A stretch of 33,691 bases of DNA from a bacterium (GTDB lineage: Bacteria > SZUA-79 > Acidulodesulfobacterales > Acidulodesulfobacteraceae): assembly GCA_021813525.1 (NCBI GenBank), contig JAKAKK010000040.1, positions 1-33,691 of the forward strand, in the 5' to 3' direction. Shown piece by piece: positions 8,737 through 17,061 of this stretch. Position 1 is the stretch's first letter. The number at the start of each line of letters is the position of its first letter. A program made the position numbers and the translations under genes. The notes under the pieces are model-generated. The model did no database searches and was not told the origin of the DNA. It saw nothing but the letters and a program-made list of their open reading frames with translations.

Positions 8737-9561
8737 ATGGAAAATATTTATTTGCCGAAACTGGCTGAAATAAAAGAAATTATTCAGGAAACCGCGGATA
8801 CCAAAACTATACGTCTTACCATCGACGGCGGCAGCATAGATTTTCTGCCGGGTCAGTTCGGAGAGTTTTCTTTCATAGGCGAAGGAGAATCGACTTTCGG
8901 GTTTTCGTCGTCTCCTTTAAGAAAAGAATATTTTGAATTCAGTTTCAGGTCTTCGGGAAGAGCTACTACCGGCATAAACAGCCTTAATCAGGGGGATAAA
9001 ATAGCCTTCAGGGGCCCTTACGGAAATTATTTCGATACGTCAAAAATGAAAGGAAAAGACCTTGTTTTCGTAGGCGGCGGCATAGGCATGGCTCCGGTAA
9101 AATCGATTATGGAATACTGTCTCGACGAACGGGACGATTACGGCAAAATAACCATATTGTACGGCGCAAGGTCGGTAGGAGACCTTCTGTATAAAGGCAT
9201 ATTCGACGAATGGAAAAAATATAAAAACACCGAAGTAATTATTACGGTGGACCCGGGCGGAGAAACGCCGGACTGGACGGGAAAAGTAGGTTTCGTTCCG
9301 ACCATCCTCGAACAACTGCCTTTAAAAGGAGAAAACAGCGTTGCAATAGTGTGCGGCCCTCCAATTATGATAAAATTTGCCTTAAAATCGTTGGAGGAAA
9401 AAATGGGGTTCGACAAGAGCGATATTATTACTACGCTTGAAAACAGAATGAAATGCGGGCTGGGCAAATGCGGAAGGTGCAACGTAGGAAGCGTTTACGT
9501 ATGCAAAGACGGTCCGGTGTTTACCGCAAAGGAGCTTGAAAGTCTTCCAAACGACTTTTAA
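8737..9561 (+). CDS. flxA: FAD/NAD(P)-binding oxidoreductase with 2Fe-2S tail (FlxA-like)
   Basis: A 274-residue flavoprotein of the ferredoxin-NADP reductase superfamily (AsrB/PyrK/hydrogenase-gamma branch). The flavin domain has LPGQFGEF and the stacking region STFGFSSSP. The NAD(P) domain has VGGGIGMAP (residues 112-120) and IVCGPPIM. The C-terminus binds a [2Fe-2S] cluster through C240-x4-C245-x2-C248-x7-C256, as in PyrK. This would be the NADH entry site of the complex. A 95-bp gap separates it from flxB, but an AGGGAG ribosome site is present and no terminator is seen, so it is counted in the same operon. The choice between NADH and NADPH is not decided by the sequence. Confidence 0.83.
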   Translation: MENIYLPKLAEIKEIIQETADTKTIRLTIDGGSIDFLPGQFGEFSFIGEGESTFGFSSSPLRKEYFEFSFRSSGRATTGINSLNQGDKIAFRGPYGNYFDTSKMKGKDLVFVGGGIGMAPVKSIMEYCLDERDDYGKITILYGARSVGDLLYKGIFDEWKKYKNTEVIITVDPGGETPDWTGKVGFVPTILEQLPLKGENSVAIVCGPPIMIKFALKSLEEKMGFDKSDIITTLENRMKCGLGKCGRCNVGSVYVCKDGPVFTAKELESLPNDF

Positions 9562-9572
9562 TATATTATAAT

Positions 9573-11495
9573 ATGCAGCTATTAATAATCCACGCCGATG
9601 ATTTTAACTATTCTTTAACCGGAAAAACTCCAGTCGCAGAAGAAATAGACCCGAACCTCGTTAATGAAGCCGGAAATTTTTTTGAAGAACCTTTAGTAGT
9701 TTTCTGCACCGTCGAAAAAGAAGACGCAAAGAACACGGAAAATATCGTAAAACAGGCTTTTCGGGAAATTAAAGAAATTGCCGACAAATTAAAGCCCGGA
9801 ATATTAGTTTTATATCCTTACGCACATCTTTCCAGCAGTCTTGCCTCTCCATCCCTCGCCGTTTCGGCGCTTAACGCTTTAAAAACGGAGCTTGAGTCTT
9901 TCTATACGGTTTACAGGGCGCCTTTCGGGTGGTATAAAAGCTTTAAAATTTCCTGCAAAGGACATCCGTTAAGCGAATCATCGAGGCATATAACCGAATC
10001 TGCGGCAGCCGACGGAACAGCCGTTTCTTCAAAAAAAACGAGAGAAGACGTTGTAAAAGACGTAGAAAGCGAATTTTTCGTATTGAATCACGACGGCGTC
10101 GAAACGAAAATAGATTTAAAAAATGAAAGCATATTAGACGATAAAGTGTTTAAGGATTTCCCGTCCCTTAGAAAAGTCGTTGCGTATGAGGAATTTAAAA
10201 TAAAAGAGGGTGAAACTCCCCCGTCCGTTTCCGCTATGAGACGGCTTGAAATTGCGGACCACGAAGAAAATTCCGATTCCGGCCATCTAAGGTTTTATCC
10301 GAAGGGAACGCTTTTATATAAACTTCTGTCGGATTGGGCCGAAGATATCGCCTTAAATCGTTTGAAGTGCATGGAGATAGAAACCCCGCTGATTTATAAC
10401 TGGAATAAGCCGGAAATCAAGGGGCAGGGAGAGTCTTTTCACGAGCGTCATTATTCCGTTTTAGTGCCGGACGAAAAGTCAGATACCGGTGCATTTGCGC
10501 AGTCTAAAGAGTTTGTTTTAAGATTTGCCGGAGATTTCGGACTTTTTTCGATGCTTAAAGACGCTAAAATGAGTTATAAACAGCTTCCGCTCAGATTTTA
10601 CGAAATCTCAAAGAGCTTCAGATATGAAAAAAGCGGAGAGTTGTCGGGTTTAAGAAGGCTGAGAGGCTTTACTATGCCGGATATTCACAGTTTCTGCTTA
10701 AATTTAGAAGAAGGATTTAACGAATATCAGGTTCTTTACAGAACATACGCCGACCTCGCCGAGGGAACCGGCATCGAATACGCCGTAGTTTTCAGAATCG
10801 TAAAAGAGTATTACGACAAATATAAAGACAAGATAATAGAACTTTTAAAATATTCTAAAAAGCCCGCGCTTATCGAAGTCCTGTCCAAAATGAAGCATTA
10901 CTGGGCGCTTAAACACGAATTTCAAGGAGTTGATTCCGTAAACGGCTCCTGCCAGCTTTCTACGGTTCAGCTCGACGTCGAAGACGCTAAAAGGTACGGG
11001 CTGAATTATACGGCCGAAACAGGGGAAAAAACCGGCTGCATAATATGCCATTCGTCCGTAGGCGCAATTGAAAGATGGATGTATCTTATATTAGAAGAAG
11101 CGCTTAAAAAAAATATCCCCGTTTTTCCTTTATGGCTTAGTCCTACGCAGGTCAGGATAATTCCCGTATCGGATAAGTTTATGGATTTCGCCCTCAAGCT
11201 AAAGGAAGATATGTACAAGTCCGATATAAGAACAGATATAGACGACAGGGATTTCAGCCTCGGTAAAAAGATTATGTTTGCCGAAGAGGAATGGGTTCCG
11301 TATATTGCGGTAGTCGGACAGAAAGAGTCCGAAAGCGGAGTCCTTTCCGTTAGAAACAGGTATAAGGAAAGGAAGAATTTTAATTTTACGCCGCAGGAAT
11401 TTATAAAAGAAATAAAAGCCGGAACGGAGGGTATGCCGTACAGGAGACTCATTTTGCCCGATATGCTTTCAAAAAGGCCCATATTCGTCGGATAA
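9573..11495 (+). CDS. thrS: Threonyl-tRNA synthetase of archaeal type
   Basis: A 640-residue class II synthetase. Residues 1-140 are the archaeal ThrRS editing domain (D-aminoacyl-tRNA deacylase fold): LLIIHADDFNYS, YPYAHLSSSLASP, RAPFGWYKSFKISCKGHPLSE. Bacterial ThrRS has instead a TGS domain and an HxxxH editing domain, both absent here. The catalytic core shows HERHY (290-294), motif 2 at R350 (RYEKSGELSGLRRLRGF) and motif 3-like GCIICHSSVGAIERW. A C-terminal anticodon-binding domain contains LSPTQVRIIPVS. It charges tRNA-Thr and edits Ser-tRNA-Thr. The start is 11 bp after flxA with no clear Shine-Dalgarno sequence. The archaeal character suggests old interdomain transfer; whether a bacterial-type copy exists elsewhere cannot be seen. 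Confidence 0.92.
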   Translation: MQLLIIHADDFNYSLTGKTPVAEEIDPNLVNEAGNFFEEPLVVFCTVEKEDAKNTENIVKQAFREIKEIADKLKPGILVLYPYAHLSSSLASPSLAVSALNALKTELESFYTVYRAPFGWYKSFKISCKGHPLSESSRHITESAAADGTAVSSKKTREDVVKDVESEFFVLNHDGVETKIDLKNESILDDKVFKDFPSLRKVVAYEEFKIKEGETPPSVSAMRRLEIADHEENSDSGHLRFYPKGTLLYKLLSDWAEDIALNRLKCMEIETPLIYNWNKPEIKGQGESFHERHYSVLVPDEKSDTGAFAQSKEFVLRFAGDFGLFSMLKDAKMSYKQLPLRFYEISKSFRYEKSGELSGLRRLRGFTMPDIHSFCLNLEEGFNEYQVLYRTYADLAEGTGIEYAVVFRIVKEYYDKYKDKIIELLKYSKKPALIEVLSKMKHYWALKHEFQGVDSVNGSCQLSTVQLDVEDAKRYGLNYTAETGEKTGCIICHSSVGAIERWMYLILEEALKKNIPVFPLWLSPTQVRIIPVSDKFMDFALKLKEDMYKSDIRTDIDDRDFSLGKKIMFAEEEWVPYIAVVGQKESESGVLSVRNRYKERKNFNFTPQEFIKEIKAGTEGMPYRRLILPDMLSKRPIFVG

Positions 11496-11548
11496 AACAA
11501 GAAAAATATAATATAATATAAATATTAAAACAGGAGATAATCCGAGTT

Positions 11549-12793
11549 ATGGATAATGCATTAAACGAAGTTACAATAAAAGACGAGACTTCAGTCAGGA
11601 AAAGCGTTAATTTAAAATTGGACGAAACGAAGACGCAGGAACTTCTGCAAAAGAAGCTCGAAGCCGCCGCAAAAAAGGCTAACATAAAAGGTTTCAGGCC
11701 GGGCAAAGCGCCTGTTTCTATCATTAAAAAATATTACGAGCAGGAACTGCTCGAAGAAGCCGCCGCCGAGATTTTAAACGATGACTTCAGGAAAATCGTT
11801 TCGGAAAAAGGCATATATGTAATAGGAACCCCGACGCTCGAAAAGAAAACGGAAAACGAATATTCGATATCGTTCGACGTTATGCCGGAAGTCAAAAATT
11901 TAAATTTAAATATTAAGGTTAAAAAAAATAAAAAACGCGATATAACGGAAGAAGTTATCGAGGAAGAAATCAATTTCCTTCTTGAAAGGCTTGCGGACCA
12001 GGAAAAATTAGACGATTCGGCCGCCATAAACCGGAACGATAAATATTTCGTTAAAATAGATTACATAACCGTCGATGAAACCGGCAAAGAAGTTGACAGC
12101 GCAAAAGATTATTCGATAAGCCTTAATTCGAGCATTATAGACAAAACGTTCGAGTCTTCTTTTATAGGCAAAAAGAAAGGGGACAGCTTTGAATTCGACG
12201 ACAAAGAAAGAAAAGTCGTCGTTAAAGGTTTTATTAAAGAAATAGACAAAAAAATCCTGCCGGAGTTAAATACCGAAACTATTAAAAATTTCGGCGATTT
12301 CAAAGACGTTTCCGAATTCAGGAAATACGTAGAAAAAAGCCTTAACGAATATGAGGAAAAGAGATACAAGGATGCTCTGAGGGCTTCTATATCGGAAGAA
12401 CTTGTGAACCTGAATCCCGTCGAACTTCCCGAAAGCATGGTAGAGGAAGATGCTAAATCCAGACTCGAAGAAATGAAAAAACAGGGTAAATACAAAGATA
12501 TAAATGAAAAACAGGCAGGGGAGTTTATGGGCATATTACGAATTATGGCTAAACGGGATATCGCGCTGTATCTTCTGCTGTCCGAAATAGAAAAAACGGA
12601 AAATATAACGGTAACCGAATCGGATTTGGAAGAATTTTATAAACATACGGCCGCCCTGTCCAATATGAAAGAGGATGAAGTTAAAGGCTTTTATTCAGCT
12701 AAAGAAGCGCAGGAAAATTTGAAGCATGCCTTGCTTGAAGATAAGACGTTTGATTTTCTTATACAAAATAAGGTATCATATATTGAAGAATAA
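11549..12793 (+). CDS. tig: Trigger factor, ribosome-associated chaperone
   Basis: A 414-residue trigger factor. The N-terminal ribosome-binding domain carries the signature GFRPGKAP (48-55). A central FKBP-like PPIase region (about 150-235, with DKYFVKIDY and SFIGKKKGDSFEF) and a helical C-terminal chaperone domain follow. The PPIase part is divergent. Family role: binding nascent chains at the ribosome exit and assisting early folding. Length is slightly below the E. coli protein. A clear AGGAG ribosome site precedes the ATG, and tig is followed by clpP and clpX, a very common bacterial order. Confidence 0.93.
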   Translation: MDNALNEVTIKDETSVRKSVNLKLDETKTQELLQKKLEAAAKKANIKGFRPGKAPVSIIKKYYEQELLEEAAAEILNDDFRKIVSEKGIYVIGTPTLEKKTENEYSISFDVMPEVKNLNLNIKVKKNKKRDITEEVIEEEINFLLERLADQEKLDDSAAINRNDKYFVKIDYITVDETGKEVDSAKDYSISLNSSIIDKTFESSFIGKKKGDSFEFDDKERKVVVKGFIKEIDKKILPELNTETIKNFGDFKDVSEFRKYVEKSLNEYEEKRYKDALRASISEELVNLNPVELPESMVEEDAKSRLEEMKKQGKYKDINEKQAGEFMGILRIMAKRDIALYLLLSEIEKTENITVTESDLEEFYKHTAALSNMKEDEVKGFYSAKEAQENLKHALLEDKTFDFLIQNKVSYIEE

Positions 12794-12840
12794 TAAACTA
12801 ATGCAATAATTAATTGCCGACTAATACGGAGAATAATAAA

Positions 12841-13440
12841 ATGTCGCTTGTACCTATAGTAGTCGAACAAACGCACAGAGGGGAAAGGTCGTACGATATA
12901 TACTCCCGCCTTCTAAAAGACAGGATTATCTTTATAGGAGAAGCTATCGACGACACATTTGCCAATCTTATTATAGCACAGCTTTTGTTTCTCGAATCGG
13001 AAGACCCCGAAAAGGATATAAATATATATATTAATTCGCCTGGAGGCGTTATAACCGCCGGACTCGCCATTTACGATACTATCCAGTATATAAAGCCCGA
13101 CGTTTCGACGCTGTGTATGGGCCAGGCGGCAAGCATGGGGGCGGTTCTTCTGGCGGCGGGAGCGAAAGGAAAGAGATTTGCCCTGCCACATTCGAGGATT
13201 ATGATACATCAGCCTTTGGGCGGTTTTCAAGGGCAGGCTACGGATATAGATATTCAGGCGAGGGAAATTTTGAGAATGAGGGAAGAGCTTAATCAGATTT
13301 TGTCCTCTCATACCGGACAGTCGATAGATAAAATCAGGGTAGATACGGAAAGAGATTTTTTCATGAGCGGAGAACAATCGGTAGAGTATGGAATCATCGA
13401 TAAAGTTGTAGAGAAAAAAGAAATTAAAAATACAAAATAA
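12841..13440 (+). CDS. clpP: ATP-dependent Clp protease proteolytic subunit
   Basis: A 199-residue serine protease. The catalytic triad is in place: S98 (GQAASMG), H123 (IMIHQPLGG) and D172 (DTERDFFMS). It forms a double heptameric barrel with ClpX or ClpA. An in-frame TTG at 12814 would add nine residues, but ATG 12841 is preceded by GGAG at 12828-12831 with normal spacing and gives the usual [16 protein letters not shown] start, so it was preferred. It lies between tig and clpX. Confidence 0.95.
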   Translation: MSLVPIVVEQTHRGERSYDIYSRLLKDRIIFIGEAIDDTFANLIIAQLLFLESEDPEKDINIYINSPGGVITAGLAIYDTIQYIKPDVSTLCMGQAASMGAVLLAAGAKGKRFALPHSRIMIHQPLGGFQGQATDIDIQAREILRMREELNQILSSHTGQSIDKIRVDTERDFFMSGEQSVEYGIIDKVVEKKEIKNTK

Positions 13441-13460
13441 TTATACAGAGGCAGTTAAAA

Positions 13461-14816
13461 ATGGCAAAAAAAAATAATAATAACAATAACGACGATAATT
13501 ACGGAAGAGAACTTTACTGCTCTTTTTGCGGAAAATCGCAGGACGAGGTCAGAAAACTTATTGCGGGACCGTCGGTTTATATATGCGATGAATGCATAAG
13601 CCTTTGCAACGATATCATATCGGATGAAGTACAGCCGGTTCCGGCAGAAGTAAAGGTTGAAAATTACCTTTATAAGCCGATAGAAATTAAGGCTTTTTTA
13701 GACCAATACGTCGTAGGGCAGGAAAGGGCTAAAAAAATTCTTTCCGTCGCCGTTTATAATCATTACAAAAGAATAGAGCATAATCTTTCATTCAAAAACG
13801 CGGAAAAACTTCATAATAATAAATCAGGCAAATCGAATACCGGCTATAATCTGCATGACAAGAGCAATAACGACGTAGAAATGCAAAAGAGCAATATTTT
13901 AATAATCGGCCCGACAGGAAGCGGAAAAACCCTCCTTGCGCAAACGCTTGCCAGAATGCTCGACCTGCCTTTCGCCATTGCCGACGCCACGACGCTTACC
14001 GAAGCCGGTTACGTCGGGGAAGACGTAGAAAGCATTTTGCTTTCTCTTTTACAGAATGCCGAATACGACGTGGAAAGAGCCCAGAAAGGCATAATATACA
14101 TAGATGAAATAGATAAGATAGCAAAGAAAACCGATAACGTTTCTATAACGAGAGACGTGTCCGGAGAAGGCGTTCAGCAGGCGCTTTTAAAAATTATAGA
14201 GGGAACCGTCGCAAACGTTCCGCCTAAGGGAGGCAGAAAGCATCCGCATCAGGAGTTTATAAGATTAGATACGAGCAATATTCTTTTTATATGCGGCGGC
14301 GCTTTTAACGGTCTCGATAAAATTATAGAAAAACGGATACATCAGCAGCCTATAGGTTTTAATGCGGGAGTTAAATCGGGCAAATCCGTCAGTCCTTACG
14401 AAATAATGAAACAGGTAGAGACTAAAGATTTATTGAAATATGGGCTTATTCCGGAATTTATCGGCAGGCTTCCGGTAACTGCCACGCTCGAAGAACTTGA
14501 CGAGAAAGCCCTCATAGAGATTTTAACGAAACCTAAAAATGCGTTAATTAAACAGTATCAAAAATTATTCGAGCTTGAGGACGTAAATTTAAGATTTACC
14601 GATTCCGCTATTAAGGAAATTACGAAAAAAGCCGTAAAACACGGATCGGGAGCAAGAGGCTTAAGAACCATCCTCGAATCCATAATGTTAGACGTTATGT
14701 ATGAAATACCGACTGACCCGACTATTAAAGAATGCGTAATAAATGACGATGTTATTATTAATAGCGGACAGCCTATTCTTCTTTACGAAAAGGATGCCGG
14801 AGCAAAATCGGTTTAA
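13461..14816 (+). CDS. clpX: ClpX, AAA+ unfoldase of the ClpXP protease
   Basis: A 451-residue protein. The N-terminal zinc-binding domain has C20-x2-C23 and C42-x2-C45 ([16 protein letters not shown]). The AAA+ module shows Walker A GPTGSGKT (150-157), Walker [10 protein letters not shown] (211-219), a GYVG pore loop (183-186) and the arginine-rich HGSGARGLR sensor region. Two oddities are an Asn-rich start (poly-Asn at 5-10) and a low-complexity insertion between HYKRIEH and the Walker A strand (about 108-140, rich in Asn, Lys and Ser). That insertion is at a site where ClpX proteins vary in length. It is 20 bp after clpP, probably in one operon. Confidence 0.95.
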   Translation: MAKKNNNNNNDDNYGRELYCSFCGKSQDEVRKLIAGPSVYICDECISLCNDIISDEVQPVPAEVKVENYLYKPIEIKAFLDQYVVGQERAKKILSVAVYNHYKRIEHNLSFKNAEKLHNNKSGKSNTGYNLHDKSNNDVEMQKSNILIIGPTGSGKTLLAQTLARMLDLPFAIADATTLTEAGYVGEDVESILLSLLQNAEYDVERAQKGIIYIDEIDKIAKKTDNVSITRDVSGEGVQQALLKIIEGTVANVPPKGGRKHPHQEFIRLDTSNILFICGGAFNGLDKIIEKRIHQQPIGFNAGVKSGKSVSPYEIMKQVETKDLLKYGLIPEFIGRLPVTATLEELDEKALIEILTKPKNALIKQYQKLFELEDVNLRFTDSAIKEITKKAVKHGSGARGLRTILESIMLDVMYEIPTDPTIKECVINDDVIINSGQPILLYEKDAGAKSV

Positions 14817-14854
14817 GTATATTAAAAAAATGTTATAAAATATGATTTTTTTTG

Positions 14855-14883
14855 TTGACATCTTCATTAAAAACATATATATA
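14855..14883 (+). promoter_or_regulatory. Promoter of the HU gene
   Basis: TTGACA at 14855-14860 and TATATA at 14878-14883 are 17 nt apart, inside a TA alternating tract. The AT-rich region leaves a leader of about 95 nt before the HU start codon. Confidence 0.6.
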
Positions 14884-14982
14884 TTATATATACTTAAGTA
14901 AAGCACCTGCAAATGTAGCATTACAGAGATGCTTAACTAAAATTAAACCATTAAAACCTTAAAATGTAAGGAGGAAGTTGGT

Positions 14983-15264
14983 ATGACAAAAGCAGAATTG
15001 GTTGATGCAATTGCAAAATCGTCCAAGCTTACGAAAGCGGACAGCGAAAAAGCCCTTAGCGCGGCAATCAATGCCGTAATCAACGCTTTGAAAAAAGGCG
15101 ATGCGGTAAGGCTCGTCGGTTTCGGCACATTCGAAGTAACTAAGAGAGCGGCAAGAAAAGGCAGAAATCCGCAGACCGGAAAAGAAATTCAGATTAAAGC
15201 GTCTAAGTCGCCAAAGTTTAAAGCCGGTAAATCTTTTAAAGAAGCAGTCAATACCGGAAAGTAA
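14983..15264 (+). CDS. HU-family DNA-binding protein
   Basis: A 93-residue HU/IHF-family protein. MTKAELVDAIA begins the helical dimerisation part. VGFGTFEV marks the start of the beta-sheet saddle. The DNA-contacting arm carries RAARKGRNPQTGKEIQI, with the Arg-Asn-Pro turn that inserts into DNA. The end KFKAGKSFKEAVN is typical of HU rather than IHF. It compacts and bends DNA without strict sequence preference. AAGGAGG is a strong ribosome site 9-10 bp upstream. It has its own promoter and is followed by an intrinsic terminator. Confidence 0.95.
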   Translation: MTKAELVDAIAKSSKLTKADSEKALSAAINAVINALKKGDAVRLVGFGTFEVTKRAARKGRNPQTGKEIQIKASKSPKFKAGKSFKEAVNTGK

Positions 15265-15280
15265 ACTTATTTTTCATTCA

Positions 15281-15338
15281 AACCCTCATTTTATCGTTTC
15301 ACGGTTTTATCGATTTTTAAAAATGAGGGTTGTTTTTT
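15281..15338 (+). terminator. Intrinsic terminator of the HU gene
   Basis: AACCCTCATTTT (15281-15292) pairs perfectly with AAAATGAGGGTT (15320-15331) over 12 bp, with a 27-nt loop, followed by GTTTTTT. The tRNA-Val gene begins directly after the T-run. Confidence 0.75.
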
Positions 15339-15415
15339 GGGCGGATAGCTCAGCCGGTTAGAGCATCGGCTTTACAAGCCGGGGGTCACAGGTTCGAACC
15401 CTGTTCCGCCTACCA
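15339..15415 (+). tRNA. tRNA-Val (anticodon UAC)
   Basis: A full 77-nt cloverleaf. The acceptor stem GGGCGGA pairs with TCCGCCT and the genome-encoded ACCA end is present. The D arm is GCTCAGCCGGTTAGAGC. The anticodon stem TCGGC/GCCGG holds the loop TTTACAA, so the anticodon is TAC. The T arm is ACAGGTTCGAACCCTGT. Its 3' part is the target of an integrated element; because the attL sequence is identical over the overlap, this copy remains complete. No separate promoter is obvious between the HU terminator and the gene. Confidence 0.95.
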
Positions 15416-15417
15416 TT
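15368..15417 (+). repeat. attL: 50-bp direct repeat at the tRNA-Val 3' end
   Basis: These 50 bases, from the anticodon stem through CCA plus TT, recur without a mismatch at 31991-32040. The flanking bases differ at both sides (C/T before, C/G after). A tRNA 3' end repeated at the far side of a block that starts with a tyrosine integrase is the standard signature of site-specific integration. Confidence 0.95.
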
Positions 15418-15450
15418 CAAATACTCAGTAAATAAGCACTTCCAAGCCTC

Positions 15451-15479
15451 TTGACATTCCGCAATAAACTTGCTAAAAT
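15451..15479 (+). promoter_or_regulatory. Promoter of the integrase gene, just inside attL
   Basis: TTGACA (15451-15456) and TAAAAT (15474-15479) are spaced by 17 nt, with TG one base before the -10 (extended -10). It sits between attL and the integrase. After excision and circularisation it would stay with int. Confidence 0.55.
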
Positions 15480-15511
15480 CGCCATAAATGACACAAATTT
15501 TTATAAAATCC

Positions 15512-15528
15512 GTCACAAATCCGTCACA
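15512..15528. repeat. Terminal 17-bp repeat, left copy (candidate integrase arm site)
   Basis: GTCACAAATCCGTCACA occurs here and, in the same orientation, at 31914-31930, 78 bp from attR. Each copy holds two GTCACA boxes 11 bp apart, about one helical turn. Paired short repeats near both ends of an element fit arm-type binding sites for the integrase or excisionase. This copy also lies in the leader of int, so autoregulation is possible. Confidence 0.5.
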
Positions 15529-15545
15529 ATGAAAAAATCGCAAAA

Positions 15546-16586
15546 ATGTCAGATAAAATAAGACTCCGCGGCAAAATATGGCATTACGATATAACGATTG
15601 ATAATATCCGTTATCGCGGCAGCTGCCAAACAGAAGATAAAAACGAAGCAGAAAAAATCGCAAGCGCTATTAAAACCGACATTATCCGAAACAAGCACGA
15701 TATACCCACAAAAATCAATTATAACGATTATGATTTTAACGAACTTTGGGAAATGTATATACAATCCCAAGTTATAACTGAACGTGCGATAGAAAGAAAG
15801 ATAACAGCGCGAAAACATTTTGTGCAATTTAATAATAAATCTATTGGTAGTATAACCCGGGCGGATATTGAAAATTACCAGCTTAAAAGAAAATTAGAAA
15901 TAATTGCTATGCCTCGGAATCGGAATAAGCGGGAACAAGAAATATCATTCCGAACGGTAAATATTGAAACAAGCATACTCCATAACTTTTTTGAATTTTG
16001 CATTAATAAAGAATTAATAGATAAGAATCCTGCCGAAAAAATCAAGCAATTAAACGAATTATCCAGATTAAAAACCCTATCCGACGAAGATATCGAAAAG
16101 CTTATAGCCGCCGCTACAAATAAACTTACAAGAGACATCATTACATTTCTGATTTATACTGGCTGCCGGAAAGGCGAGGCCCTAAATCTTAAGTGGGACG
16201 ACGTGGACTTAAAAAACGACATAATAGCGATAAAAGGAACAAAAACAAAGTATGATAGATATATACCGATTAGCAAGCCCTTAAAAGCCCTTTTAAGCCG
16301 TATCGAAAAAAATCAGAACTGTTTATATGTATTTAATAGAAACGGAGTGAAATTGACCAATTTTAAGCGCTCCTTTCATACGGCTTGCAAAAACGCCGGA
16401 TTAAAAGATATACATATTCACGACTTAAGACATGTCTTCGCAAGCAAAATGGTTATGAACGGAACGTCGCTTTTTATAACCGGGGAGCTATTAGGACACC
16501 GAACAACCCAGATGACTAAGAGGTATTCTCATTTAGTTCCGGATACGTTAAGAAAAGCCGTTGACGACGTATTTTCTAAAAAATAA
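15546..16586 (+). CDS. int: Tyrosine-family integrase of the element
   Basis: A 346-residue phage-type integrase. The N-terminal part (about 1-60: GKIWHYDITIDNIRYRGSCQTEDKNEAEK) resembles the AP2-like arm-binding domain. A SAM-like core-binding domain (about 62-165) and the catalytic domain follow. The active site is complete: R208 (TGCRKGEAL), H292-x2-R295 (HDLRH), H318 (LGH) and the nucleophile Y327 (TKRYSH). It cuts and joins attP with attB in tRNA-Val. The upstream ATG at 15529 is in another frame and stops quickly, so 15546 is chosen, although no strong Shine-Dalgarno sequence is visible. The gene is oriented away from attL, about 130 bp inside it. Confidence 0.95.
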   Translation: MSDKIRLRGKIWHYDITIDNIRYRGSCQTEDKNEAEKIASAIKTDIIRNKHDIPTKINYNDYDFNELWEMYIQSQVITERAIERKITARKHFVQFNNKSIGSITRADIENYQLKRKLEIIAMPRNRNKREQEISFRTVNIETSILHNFFEFCINKELIDKNPAEKIKQLNELSRLKTLSDEDIEKLIAAATNKLTRDIITFLIYTGCRKGEALNLKWDDVDLKNDIIAIKGTKTKYDRYIPISKPLKALLSRIEKNQNCLYVFNRNGVKLTNFKRSFHTACKNAGLKDIHIHDLRHVFASKMVMNGTSLFITGELLGHRTTQMTKRYSHLVPDTLRKAVDDVFSKK

Positions 16587-16613
16587 GATAGACACAGCCC
16601 CCCTTCATATCCA

Positions 16614-16728
16614 TTGTGAATTTGTGAATTATCAATATTTTTATATTATATATATAGAATATATCTATATTTAAGATATATTAAATAATTCACAAAACAT
16701 ATGTGAATTAATGTGAATTGCGTGAATT
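16614..16728. repeat. Cluster of GTGAATT iteron-like repeats
   Basis: GTGAATT occurs at 16616, 16624, 16703, 16713 and 16722, and inverted (AATTCAC) at 16687. Close copies are 8-10 bp apart, around an AT-rich core of ATATAT runs. The first pair (16614-16633) has an exact 20-bp inverted counterpart at 31771-31790. The layout suits cooperative binding of a replication, excision or regulatory protein. Nothing codes for protein between 16587 and 17061. Confidence 0.5.
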
Positions 16729-16738
16729 ATTAAAAATA

Positions 16739-16787
16739 GGCGGTCAAAAAGAAAAAATCATATCATTTCTTTTTTTTCTTGGCCGCC
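16739..16787. terminator. Hairpin after the integrase, candidate terminator
   Basis: GGCGGTCAAAAAGAAAAAA (16739-16757) is a near-perfect inverted repeat of the arm ending CTTGGCCGCC at 16787. The A and T tracts lie inside the stem, so it could terminate transcription in both directions, but there is no long T-run after the plus-strand stem. Confidence 0.45.
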
Positions 16788-16858
16788 CTAACATATTAAA
16801 AAAAGCTTCTGAGACTATATAATATAATGAGTTAAAGGTATTTATTGTATTCATTTTT

Positions 16859-16896
16859 TAACCGTATCCTAAGGTCAAATTCGGTCAAATACCGTT
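16859..16896. repeat. GGTCAAAT repeat module, copy 1
   Basis: TAACCGTATCCTAAGGTCAAAT followed by a second TCGGTCAAAT and ACCGTT. The 22-bp head recurs at 27393-27415 and 27487-27509 with one base changed (CCTAAGG to CTTAAGG). The module contains direct repeats of GGTCAAAT about 10 bp apart. It lies about 170 bp before the RHH gene. Iteron or shared operator are both possible. Confidence 0.6.
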
Positions 16897-17027
16897 AAAA
16901 ATGTATGACAATATTGTGCACAAAGATGAATATTTATATAACTGTGTATAACTGCATATAACATATAATACAATAATTTAATGACATATTATAAATATAA
17001 TAAGTAAAAAAAAAATAAAAATAAAGG

Positions 17028-17055
17028 TTGACATATGTTTTTAATATGATACAAT
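17028..17055 (+). promoter_or_regulatory. Promoter of the RHH gene
   Basis: TTGACA at 17028-17033 and TACAAT at 17050-17055 are 16 nt apart. The ATG at 17062 begins only 7 nt after the -10, so transcription would start on or next to the start codon and the message may be leaderless. Confidence 0.55.
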
Positions 17056-17061
17056 GTAACT

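Noticed and set aside
12814-12840. Earlier TTG start for ClpP
   Set aside because: ATG 12841 has a well-placed GGAG and gives the usual ClpP N-terminus.
16614-16728. CRISPR-like array in the GTGAATT repeats
   Set aside because: Units are 7 bp with irregular spacing and one inverted copy; there are no spacers or cas genes.
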